Below the pieces are notes generated by a model. The model was given only the letters and a program-made list of their open reading frames with translations, was not told the DNA's origin and searched no databases. Position numbers and translations under genes: made by a program. Shown piece after piece: positions 34,177-44,570 of a stretch of DNA of 64,000 nt. Source of the stretch: Cryptomeria japonica. Its lineage: Eukaryota > Streptophyta > Pinopsida > Cupressales > Cupressaceae. The first letter of the stretch is position 1. Each line of letters begins with the position of its first letter. The stretch lies in contig NC_081409.1 of assembly GCF_030272615.1 (NCBI RefSeq), positions 615,146,755 to 615,210,754 on the forward strand, given 5' to 3'.

Positions 34177-35176
34177 CATATATCTCAAATCTGAAGGAGA
34201 TAAAATACTGGTCAGTGAAGTTTTTGTAGATGATATCATATTTGGAGGTAATGATGACATGAGTAATAGTTTTGTAGATGAAATGAAAAATGAGTTTGAA
34301 ATGTCTTTAGTGGGAGAAATAAAAAATTTCACAGGCTTGCAAATACAACAATTGAAGAATGGTATTTTCATCACACAGTCTAAGTATGTGAAAGAGGTCT
34401 TGAAGATATTTGTCATGAGTGACTATAAACCAGTTGGGACACCAAAGGTTACATGTTGTAAGTTGTCTAAGGAAGATGAATCCTTTGTTGTTGATGAGAA
34501 GGAATAAAGGTCAATGATTGGAAAATTGCACTATGTTTTTAATAGCAGACTGAATATAGATTATGTAGTTGGCATAGTTGTTAGATTCCAGAAGAGTCCT
34601 AAGGAAACACATCTGATAGAAACCAAGAGGATTTTTAGATATTTGAAAGGTATTGATGTCTATGGGTTATGGTATCTATACGAAGAAAATTTTGACTTGA
34701 AGGTGTACATAGATGCAGATTGGGCAGGAAATGTTGATGATCGGAAAAGCACAATCGGTGGAGCATTTTTTCTTAGAAGAAGACTGGTTTCATGGAGTAG
34801 TAAGAAGCAAAGTTGTACTTCAGAATCTACTATTGGAGCTGAGTATGTTGTAGCTTACATGAATTGTACTCATACTATCTAGATGAGGCACATTTTGGAA
34901 GGTTTTAAGATGAAGATTTCAGAACCTATAAAGATTTTATGTGATAATACAAGTGCCATAAATATTTCCAAGAACCTTGTTTTGCACACACGAACCAAGC
35001 ATATTGAATTGAAGTATCATTTCTTAAGGGAAAAAGTGTAGAGTAAAGATGTGATCTTGGAGCATGTTTCTACCAAGGAGAATCTTGCAGATATCTTTAC
35101 TAAACCTCTGCCTAAGACTACTTTTGAGTATCTTAGAAGTCAGCTAGGGGTTGTACCCCTTGATGAGGTCAGTTAA
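34177..35176 (+). pseudogene. Copia A RT C-terminus and RNase H
   Basis: The catalytic box appears as EVFVDDIIFGG (about 34216-34250), with both aspartates kept. RNase H follows, with first acid D in YIDADWAGN (about 34710), then KSTIGGAFF, WSSKKQ, E in GAEYVVA, and CDNTSAINISKN. The C-terminal LADIFTKPL motif typical of copia is at about 35087-35113. A TAA at 35174-35176 closes the frame. Internal stops occur at 34505, 34880 and 35039. The first bases at 34177-34181 (CATAT) are the target duplication of element 3. Confidence 0.9.
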
Positions 35177-35493
35177 GCATGATGTAGATTACATCAGTCC
35201 TGGAGCTACTTGCAAAATTTTACAGAAGGATTGGTGTATAAGTGGAGTTATTCCACATGGGAGCATGTTGCGGGTTGTTGATGCTACAAAGTGAAATTTG
35301 ACATTACATGTTTTACTTTCAATTTGGCATTGTTGTCAAAGGGGGAGAAGAATTATGTGTTTAAAACAAGAAGAACCAGTGACAAGCTAAAGACATGGAG
35401 AGCATGGTGAATACTTGGTAATGTAAACCATGATTCCTATTCACAATCACAAAAATAATCAATGGTATTGATATTTGTATTGCCATCAATGCC
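35177..35493 (+). other. Copia A 3' untranslated region
   Basis: Non-coding DNA between the RNase H stop and the polypurine tract. It contains a first purine run (caaagggggagaag, 35338-35351) besides the tract used next to the LTR. No extra reading frame was seen. Confidence 0.6.
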
Positions 35494-35505
35494 AAAGGGG
35501 GAGAT
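35494..35505 (+). promoter_or_regulatory. Copia A polypurine tract
   Basis: AAAGGGGGAGAT lies directly before the 3' LTR start TGTTGGCA. This is the plus-strand priming site. The equivalent site of copia B reads aaaggaggtaat on the minus strand at about 58000-58012. Confidence 0.85.
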
Positions 35506-36930
35506 TGTTGGCATTTGCATGAAGATTGCATTAATGATATATTATTTTGTCATTGATGTTAATTAATCGGTAATGATATTGTTGATATTGTTGTAATATT
35601 GTTTTGTAACCGGTAGGAAGAGCTAGTAAAGGAAACTATAACCGGTAGGAAGAATTTGTGGAGTGCATCGGTATTGCTATATATTGGAGAGTTGAACCGG
35701 TAACCGGTAAACCCTACCTGTTGTTTTTGATAAACCCTAACCGATTAAGTTTGTTGAATTGGTTATATTGGTTTACAATCTAATGATGACGACAATGATT
35801 ATGACACATATGAATATTGTATGAATATAATTTAAAGTGATTTTGGCGAGTTGATGTAATAGTTTTTGTCTAAGGAATGAGCACATATATTGCATATAAT
35901 GCAAAGTGTGTGATGAGTTACTAAGTTCGATGAAGTGGTGATCAAGGAGCGATTAAGGTTTTGTTGATTGATGTGTAGAGATTTCTATGTAATCTAATGA
36001 TCATACTTGGACCAACTTGTTTGTAATCTCTATCAGAATTAAGTTTTTATTGTGTTATCGACCTAATTGATTTGTTTATAAGGTCGATGAAGTTGTTTAG
36101 TTTAAGTGTTGGAAAAGATCAGTTGAGTGTGTGGTTGCTAAAATGGATGATGTATCTACAGTTTGAGTAAAGGCAAATAGGAGCATGAAAAGGATCTGAT
36201 CAAGCAAGTGTAGTGCTATTCAGACAAATCAACAAACTCCAGTTTTCTTCTAACAATTATAATAGAATTAAAATCCCCTGACCGGGTAATCTCTAACAAG
36301 CTTGGTGCTATTCAAATCCTCTAACAAGGTGATCCATTAGCTTGGATTTTCAAATCCTCTACCAAAGTTACTCCTTATAGGGTATTGCTTCTAACAAGGC
36401 ATTGTAGTCTATCCCTTAACCGAGAGGTCCCAAACATGATCTGTTATTAACATGACTTTTTGTAATTCTTTAATAGGGTAGGCTCCTAACAGGGCAAACT
36501 TTATAAGAGTTCATATAGTTATCTTGTGAGTCCCATCTCATGATGGTTTTTCTGATTTGGATTTCCATGTCAAAAATATTTGTGTCAAGTGGTGAATGTT
36601 TGTGTGGTTATGTTCTTATGGTTGATGTACTTATCTACTTTGATAAGTCATGATAATCAGAAGCATTGAGAAATGAAGTATGTTGACACATGAAGAACCA
36701 TTTGGATGTTTATGAGTTTGAAGTTGTTTACTATTAATTTGTTGTAACAGTCAACTGGTTTATCTTATGAGTTTTTATCTTACCAATGGTATTACATTGA
36801 TAGTTCTAAGTTGACTTTGAGAGATTGATTTTGAGATTGGTGAAGGTATTATCATTTTTTCTATCTACTGATTCAACCCCCCCACCCTCTCAGTAGTTGA
36901 CGAGATACTTATTCTTTCATCATACCATCA
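35506..36930 (+). repeat. Copia A 3' LTR
   Basis: About 1425 bp, homologous to 2992-4411 along its length, ending CATACCATCA just before the CATTG duplication. Differences from the 5' LTR include a longer C-run (caacccccccaccctctcag) near the end. Confidence 0.92.
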
Positions 36931-37479
36931 CATTGAACCTGTGTTCTCAAAATAATCATTTTAATCTCTTGAGACATCATTTTCTAGTTGTAATCTTTTA
37001 GGTTCTTACATAGTCACATCATTCCACCTAGTCACACTGTTATTCCTTGCATAGTTATGTCATCTCACTTAGTCATATCTAGTATTTTCATATTTAGTTC
37101 ATCTCATTCAATCATACATTTAGTTCTTGCATATCCATCATTAATCAAAATAAAATCTTAGCCTTGCATTCAGGTCACTCTTTCAAAGTCTTGAAACAAA
37201 CTTTTGGTTATCAATCCCTCCCGTATCTGTTGAGGTTCATCATCCTTGAGTTAGGGACATATCAACATATTTGAGTTGGGTAGTTCACTTGGATTTCATC
37301 ATCTCCTACCTTAGCACACCCTCTCTTGATCCTTAATCCTTATGTCTATCCATCATAGCACAAGTAACATCTTGCATCATAATCCTCTTCAGACCTAGAA
37401 TTATATTGAAACCTTACATTCATCATACCAGGTTTATCATTGGTTGTCAATACCTCATTTAGAGTCTCATACATTTTCA

Positions 37480-38480
37480 TATCGCTCATCTTAAGTCAAA
37501 GATCAGAACTATCATATATGCCAATGACTACCTTGGCTCAAATTCAAGTTCTCAAGATAACTATATATGACGTTCAAGTCCAACAAACGGAACCAATGAC
37601 ACTTGTTTAGAGACAAATTCAAGATATCAAGAATGACAAATTGAAAGGAATGCTAAAATGACTATATGATTTGGAACAACAAGTAATTGAAAATAAAAAG
37701 CCAAATCTCTAACAAGATCACAAGACACCTTCACCAAGACAAAAGGACATTTCCTCCAAGTATCCTCTAGATAGAAAGTTTACACCTTTGGGGCAATATT
37801 GAGTCATCTTTGAAAGAGATTCTTGAGCATAATATTATCATATTGCCTAACAAGACCACATGGGGATGTGAATTTTTGAGTAATTATTGTGCATATCATA
37901 GACATAACAAACATAAGACTTCAAAGTGCATGAATCAAAACATAAAATTCAAGACCTCCTTGATAATGGTGTTATTGAAATTAAATAGCCTAATGATTCA
38001 CCTAAGGAGAAACTAGATGTCATTATCAAGCATGATCAAAATTATGAACCTGTGTCTAGCAGTGGCCCACATGTAGCTTCCATCTCTTCCATCATGCCTC
38101 CATCTCCTAAGGCTTCTCAACAATAATCCACCATATCCCTCAAAAAATGAACCTAATAATGAAACTTCTCATGTTGACCCTCAAGGGCTATCAACAATAC
38201 AAATAAAAAATAATCTATTTTTTCAAACAAATGCTTTATAAGATTAAGATATCTTAGATCCTATGCCATCATGCACTCCAATTCCAATCATACCCACTCT
38301 ATAAGGTCCCATCCAAATTGATTCACCATCATGCAAAAACATGAAAACCTTCCAAGAATCCCCCATTCATATAAAAAATACCACCCCTTCCTTAGAAGTG
38401 GCTCCATGTCAAGAGGATAATTTGAAAAAATGAAGAAACAAGTCCTATCATAAATCAAGATCAAGACACCAAAACTCTCC
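37480..38480 (+). pseudogene. Tat-like gag remnant with zinc-finger-like motif
   Basis: The frame is heavily broken. Recognisable features are the lead-in FTPLGQ (about 37780), a segment KEILEHNIIILP at 37813 matching the FRELLANKIMSLP and NKLLEQNVLTLP segments of elements 2 and 3, and the motif CAYHRHNKHKTSKC (about 37888-37930), matching their CxFHR...H.T..C fingers. Together these identify a Tat-type gag of a third family. Confidence 0.65.
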
Positions 38481-38491
38481 AATCCCATCCA

Positions 38492-39424
38492 ATGGTTGAA
38501 AAAGATCCTACCTCCCTAGAATCCAATGATGATCCCCTTATACCTTTCCATTTCTTCCAAGATGATCCCCTTCCATCTCAAGACCAAATCATCCTTCCAA
38601 ATCCCATTCCTAATCCACTTCCTAAGCAAGATCATGATACCTCTTCCACCTTTTCAAATGATCCTATTCAAAATGAAGAGTCAAACACCCTTCCTACTCT
38701 ATCCAATGGTCATCTTCCATGTCAAGACCAAAGTATCCCTTTATTGCCTTTTCATAATTCTCCATGTTTAACTCAAGAGTCCATCATGCCTATAAAGCCC
38801 TCTCATGATCCTATCATTCCTTGCAAGCTACCTCCACCTCAAAATGGACTTCCCTTTGGCATCAAAAGTAAGAAGAAACCCTTTGTTAAAAATATCTTCC
38901 AAACCATACATTATCAAAGAAAAGGGTTAGACATTCATGAACAAGGTATATTAGAACCCCCTGATATAAAAGAAAATCTTGATTATAATGGTTACATTTC
39001 TCACTGTCAAGATGTTGGTATCCCTCATAAATCCTACATTTCTCCACTTAAATTCAAACACGAACCTTCTGGATCCTCCAAATCTATTTTGGGTCCCTAT
39101 ATACCAAAATCAAAGCCTTCAAACATTTCATCTATCTTGGGTCCCTATATCCCTCCATCTCCTATCCATGTTACCCCTAGCTTTCAATCCACTAACCTTA
39201 CCAAAAGTCAAGATCAGAAAATGCACACATCCTTAAGAACCTTCCAACAACCTACCCACATGAATTCTCCATATCATTCATATCCATCCATGAATCCTAG
39301 TGCCATTGGAAGCAACTTGGATGCCAAGCATAAAATTCCAATATTGAAGAATCCACATGAATCAAAGTATCAACATGTCCCATCTAATCGACATGCAAAA
39401 ACAAAGAAAAATAAATGTCCATAA
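38492..39424 (+). pseudogene. Proline-rich C-terminal part of the outer gag
   Basis: 310 codons open, the longest frame in this stretch. It is rich in Pro, Ser, Gln and His, with irregular repeats of the type DPLPSQDQ and ILGPYIPPSP / ILGPYIPKSK. No catalytic motif was found. By position it corresponds to the proline-rich tail after protease in element 3 (31279-31665), with which it shares composition but little sequence. It may be the tail of a gag polyprotein; a function is not assigned. Confidence 0.45.
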
Positions 39425-41386
39425 GGCCACAAAGGCCCATAAATAAAGAAGAAAAGTCAAAATTTGTATGGCTTCCTAAGTCTTACATAGAGACAATGTG
39501 TTATAAAGTATCACAAAAAAAAGAAAAATGAAGAACCATGTGGATTCCCAAGTCGCTTGTACAGGACTTGCACACTAAAGAAAAATCAAAATTGGCATTC
39601 AAGTTTGCTACCCCAGCTTCTCCCATATCCAATATCCTAAAACCTCTGTCACCTCCTTCATCCATTTTGGCTCCTTTTGTCCTAAAATCCACATCAACCT
39701 TTCCATCAAAATCATAAACTCCAAAATCCACTATTCCTCCCTCATTCGATAACCCTTCAAGGTGTGTGCCAATGTTGACCTTGCCAATATTTACATTCAC
39801 TCCTACACAAATCTTCCAACATCTTATCCATTACCAAACACCTATGTTCTATCATTTCATCCCTCTTATCCAATCCTTATAACCTTTCCATCTTATCATC
39901 CATTTCATCTCCCTTTACCATCACCATATCGACATCTTTGAGCATACCTTCAATGGTCATGGATCGTTACATAAGATCTTTCATGGGTACTATCCAAAGA
40001 ACAACTTGATTCCTAAGTCATATCTCCTATAATGTATCCATTATCTTCCAAAATGAAAAAAAAAAGGAAAAAAAAAGTGAGAAAAATTAAAAATAAATAA
40101 ATAAAGACATCATTTTTGCACCAGTGAAAACCTGGCAAACAGGCGCCTTGGGAAAGTACCATGATGAAAACCTAGCAAATAGGCATCATGTGTAATCCAT
40201 TATTTCTTGCACTATTCACTGGGGGCAACTTCCATCCATGTTATCTTATACACCATATCCATCTATTATCTCCCATCCTCCATTATCCCTCATTCACTCA
40301 ATCTACATATGTATCCCTTTTCCACCTTTGATCTTGACAAGGTTAAGGATCTTTGTAGCCTTTGTGTGTCCTATCTACTGCACTTGATCTGCACCCTTCA
40401 ACTCCTATCCATTATGTTGTCCATCTCTTACTTCCATCCTTCATTACCACCTTTGATCTTGCTTATCCTCTCTTCATCCTATCCAAATCTATCCTTTGAT
40501 CTTGATCAAAATTAAGGACATAAAATGTTAAAAACCTCTTGACATGGTCATTTCTTCGGACCACATGGCATTCATTACACCATATCCTTGCTTTATAAAT
40601 TGCTATATTTGGTCCCTATGCTTGGATTATCATGTTATCCTATTGAGAGGTAGTCCTTGAAAATCACACAAGTCTCTATCATCTTTCACTTATCCATTCC
40701 TACCACATTTGTTCATTCAACTTCTCAAAATCCCTTTTGTCTTGCTAGACACTAAGGGCAAACATTGAAAAAATCATAAAAAATCATAAAATGTCTTGAA
40801 AAAATCATAAAAACCCCTGAAAAAATCCTAAAAAATCCTAAAAATCATTAAAAGTCCTGAAAAAACCCTAAAAACCATAAAATATCCTAAAAAATCATAA
40901 AATATCCTGAAAAATCATAAAATGTCACAAAAAATCATAAAAATCATAAAAAGTCCTGAAAAAACCCTAAAAAATAAAAACATTTAAAAACCCTAAAAAT
41001 AATAAAACTTTTCACAATCCAAAAATATTTCATAAACATTGCGAAGACCCAAACACTTTAGATGAGCATGCAACTTTGAACTTCAACGAAATCATGACGA
41101 TCAAGCAACACCCTATCAACCTATCAGATTGTCTTTGCAACTTGGCTATAATGTTCATTTACATCAATTGTTCAGTTACGTCTCAACAATTGTGCATTTT
41201 CATCAAATGTACATCTCAACTTAATCACTTGCGCAATATCAATCATCCAATCTTCCCGTCATCTGTTCAATAAATCTCTCGAGGAGGCATAACCAATCAA
41301 TCATCACCCTTACTAGGATATCTTTGGGGCATATACTAGTTGATCAAATTGTTTTCTTTGATACAATGTGACAGACTGCATTGTCT
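39425..41386 (+). other. Non-coding 3' part of the outer Tat-like element
   Basis: No gene seen. It contains degenerate repeats of aaaaatcataaaatgtcctg (40760-41015) and the text shared with element 2 near 40120. Short open stretches at 40207-40515 and 41076-41273 look accidental. Confidence 0.5.
40760..41015. repeat. A-rich degenerate tandem repeat
   Basis: Units such as aaaaaatcataaaatgtcctg and aaaaaaccctaaaaatcata alternate with a period of about 20-30 bp over roughly 250 bp. Confidence 0.7.
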
Positions 41387-41401
41387 CAAAGAGGGGCAAA
41401 A
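41387..41401 (+). promoter_or_regulatory. Polypurine tract of the outer Tat-like element
   Basis: CAAAGAGGGGCAAAA, identical to the tract of element 2 (23053-23067) and placed directly before TGTAGACATG. Confidence 0.8.
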
Positions 41402-41591
41402 TGTAGACATGTAAAAATTGGCATTTTAAATCAATCTCATTTTTTTTCATTAATCAAGTGGATCCATTATTTAATAATCTTATTTTCCGTTATATTCATC
41501 CATAATATCATTCTATTTTTTCCGTCATTCAATTAAATCCATTAAATCAATATATATTCTATTATTCATCTATTTAATAATATTTAATCCA

Positions 41592-41594
<3 letters not shown>

Positions 41595-41638
<44 letters not shown>
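41595..41638. repeat. (AT)n microsatellite
   Basis: About 22 uninterrupted AT units. Confidence 0.97.
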
Positions 41639-41642
<4 letters not shown>

Positions 41643-42175
41643 AAAACCATTTTCTAAATATCTTGCATATCCAATCCATTCCCTATTTGTCATTTTTCAT
41701 ATCCATCTATTACACTTGCCTATGCATGTGGGACAAACATCTCACACTAATCTTTTATCCCACATTCATCTTGAAACCTGGATTCCACCCTAAGAACATT
41801 ATAAATACTTTGCTCCTCCTCATTTCTAAGCCTAACAAATCTCTCTATCATTTGCATACTTGAAGTTTTATCTTGTACATTGTGTTCATTTCATTGATTT
41901 TTCATATCTATTTCATTTGATAATCTTTATATCCGTCCATCATAGCTTCTTGTGCACGTGCTGCTGAGAGCACCTATATTTCAAACACAAGATCTTGATT
42001 GGTAGGAGAACAATGGAGTGAATTTCTATTGCATGCATGTGTGTTTTAATTAGTTTATTTGGCTTTGCATGTGTGTGTGTGTTTGGCAGGTACTTCATTA
42101 TTGGATATTGGAAATGCTTGGATATTAATCCATAAGATTGCAAGTAGACTTCTATTTCCTCTATCTACAAGAATA

Positions 42176-42244
42176 TATGTATGTATTTATGTATGCATGT
42201 ATGTATGTATGTATGTATGTATGTATGTATGTATGTATGTATAT
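42176..42244. repeat. (TATG)n microsatellite
   Basis: About 16 units of tatg with a few early variants (tattta, tgca). It yields artificial repetitive reading frames on both strands. Confidence 0.97.
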
Positions 42245-42310
42245 ATGTATACAACATGTTTTGGTGGAGGATCGCAGGTACTAGACATCGAGTCCACTTG
42301 GTTCCATAGG

Positions 42311-43744
42311 TCTGAGTGTGTTTTTTTATTCCCAATAGTTGTACAGGAGATAGCACAAGACCCAAAATGTATCTAGCCCTAGCCATTGTCCTAATTTAGG
42401 GATAATTACCTAGTTTTCATTTTATCCTATCAAATTTGTCATGTGGACAATACTTGATTACCCAATTGTCAGTGGTAAGTCTTGTTTTGATGTTGGCATT
42501 ATTTTATGGTTTATTTGAGTGTGTTGGATTTTATGTTATTTTATTTATTAATATTAATTATAACCTAAGTTTTGTAAATTTAAATCAATAATTAATTAAT
42601 GATTATTGTGGCTCTAATTGTAATTTTGATTTAAGAAATAGATTTTGTTATTGGATATTACTTAATACATGATTTAGTATTTAAACGATTTATTATTAAT
42701 TAAATAAATATAATTTATTTATTATTTATTTATTTAGTATTTATTATTTATTACCTATTGTTTTATTTTGTTTTTTGGCAAGGTGGCAATGCCACTTGAT
42801 ATATTTTTATTAATAATATATAATTTTTACAATATATTTAAAAATTGGTTCAAACTGAGCTCCCAAAGAAAAGAACTAGCAAGAAAAACTCCGGTCATTG
42901 CTCATCAACATGACTATAGAAGAGAAGTAGTGAACAATCCTCTAGCCAGAGCTAGTTATAAAATAGAGACCAACAAAGGAGCATGTAGGCTGATTTACAA
43001 ATAGGAGCATGCAAGTTTATTTACAAAATAAGGACATGAAAAAGAAATAACATAGGTTTCCCAATGAATGAAGAAGAGAGCTCCAAAAAGAAAGAGGACT
43101 AAACCAACATCGAAGAACAGATCCATCTTCATGGGATATCTTGAAGGTCGTGCAACAAAGAACTCCTGCAACCAAAATTGACATGCCCCTGCACTAAAAA
43201 ATATATACTATAGAACATAGAGAATTTACAAGAAACACAAGGGTCCAAAACATGACTGACACCAATGACATGAGATCTACGGTCCGCCATTATAGACAAA
43301 TGCCAAAGGAGAAGAGGTGAATGTGGAAAAGCTAGAGAGAAATGAAGCCCAAAATTTTTATGTCATAAATGAAAAGAAAGAGGAGATATATCATAAAAAA
43401 TATGACAAACCAAAAGAAGCGGCTTATAGAGATAATCATGAAAACAACACCACACCAAACTTTAAATGACATATGAAGGATGGACTCCCAATGTGAAAAT
43501 AAATATCTCCATATTTCGCACTAGAAGAGAGTACCAAGCACACGAACAACATCAATAACAATCAACTCATCATTAATGAATGCCAAGTGATGATCGAGTA
43601 AAGCAAAGTACCTCAAATCAAAACCAAATGAAATTATGAAAATGAACACCTCACCAAGAGAAGAGAATATCAACTCGTATAAATGAGCAATCATATAATA
43701 AGAAATATTAAATACTCGACTCTCTACAAGATATACTTAATAGG
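42311..43744 (-). other. AT-rich DNA and probable 3' tail of the LINE remnant
   Basis: The part at 42470-42767 is AT-rich without genes and resembles 44580-45070. The part at 42768-43744 is of different, more balanced composition, with no frame. On the minus strand it lies downstream of the RNase H remnant and may be the 3' untranslated tail of that LINE. Confidence 0.4.
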
Positions 43745-44552
43745 TTTGGAAAGCTCTTCAAATCACACCCCAATCGAGAGGAATCAATAACAGATTTGTC
43801 ACAACCCATATTAGCGAGGCAATCAGCCAATGCATTACCTTCACGATGCACATGTGAGATGATGAGGTGCTCAAATGTATCAAGAAGAGTCTATATTTGT
43901 TCAAGAATATACCGAAAATGCCAATTATCAACGTTTTTTGCCTTGCAAGCATTAATGACAATAGCCGAATCACCTTCAATATGAAGGTATTTGAAATTCA
44001 AATCCTTAGCCATAACAGGACCTTCTAAAAGAGCACAAGCCTCAGCCATATTATTTGTGCCGGAAGAAATTGGCATAGCTTTTAATGCTAATAAAGAACC
44101 CAAATGATCACGAAAAACTATCCTTATTCCTGAATCACCAGATCTCCACGAGAGGATCCATCAAAATTCAATTTACAAAAAGGGGCATTAGGAGGATGCC
44201 ATTTTATGGAATTTATGTCTGCAAGTGTTTTCCGAATCCTTGGAAAGGCGGGTGATACAGGAATAATGATACTTTTCCAAGAAGAAATCATAAAATTGTC
44301 CTAGGAAGAGAACTCTGAATTCATATTAAAATATTTCTGAACATAAGCATTAACTTGCTCAATAATACTTCTTTCCAAAATCCCAAGAACAACAGATAAA
44401 TCCGATGAGTCACATCTAAAAATGCACTTGTCTCTTTCCCACCAAATGGCCCATATGACCGAAGAGAGAATTATAAACCACAAACAAGCAAATAGAGAAG
44501 ATGAATACAAAACTGGCCAAGACTGAAACATGTCCCATAAAGATAAAGGCAA
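43745..44552 (-). pseudogene. LINE-type C-terminal remnant: zinc-RT tail and RNase H
   Basis: Minus strand: VIWAIWWERDKCIFR (about 44400-44465), typical of the segment after the RT of plant L1-type LINEs and related RNase H genes. It is followed by an RNase H fold with NMAEACALLEG (about 44020-44050), HIEGDSAIVI (about 43950-43985) and HVHREGNALADCLANMG (about 43795-43850). A frameshift lies at about 43891-43979, and stops separate the segments. No upstream RT or endonuclease is present, so this is a 5'-truncated copy or a lone RNase H-domain pseudogene. Confidence 0.7.
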
Positions 44553-44570
44553 AGGGAATGAAAGAGATAA

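Larger units (their letters stand above)
2992..36930 (+). mobile_element. Copia A: Ty1/copia retrotransposon, host of two nested insertions
   Basis: The ends are TGTTGGCATT...CATACCATCA, flanked by a perfect 5-bp duplication CATTG at 2987-2991 and 36931-36935. LTRs are at 2992-4411 and 35506-36930, with a tRNA-Met-type primer site after the first and a polypurine tract before the second. Without its two insertions (5834-24550 and 26300-34176) the element is roughly 7.3 kb. The internal order is gag, protease, integrase, RT, RNase H, which is diagnostic of copia. The gag and pol frames contain scattered stops, so it is inactive. Hand comparison of the first ~260 bp of the two LTRs shows about 17 differences. 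Copia B (56,811-61,902) has closely similar protease and LTR starts. Confidence 0.93.
36936..41401 (+). mobile_element. Interior of an outer Tat-like, gag-only element (right part)
   Basis: This begins where copia A ends and finishes at a polypurine tract and LTR start of element 2 type. It has gag remnants but no RT, RNase H or integrase in the 2 kb between gag and tract. At 40120-40195 tgaaaacctggcaaacaggc matches the wording after integrase in element 2 (17858, ctggtgaaaacctggcaaca). I infer a second non-autonomous element, whose left part is the flank before 2987. Confidence 0.55.
41402..42310 (+). repeat. 3' LTR of the outer Tat-like element (right end approximate)
   Basis: It starts TGTAGACATG after the tract. 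A TATA box (TATAAATA) is near 41802. By analogy with element 2, where the LTR ends about 510 bp after its TATA, the end should be near 42310, but no partner LTR in plus orientation is present to define it. It contains the (AT)n and (TATG)n runs. Confidence 0.55.

Noticed and set aside
42059-42386. Open frames with YVCM or THIH repeats
   Set aside because: They are translations of the (TATG)n microsatellite.
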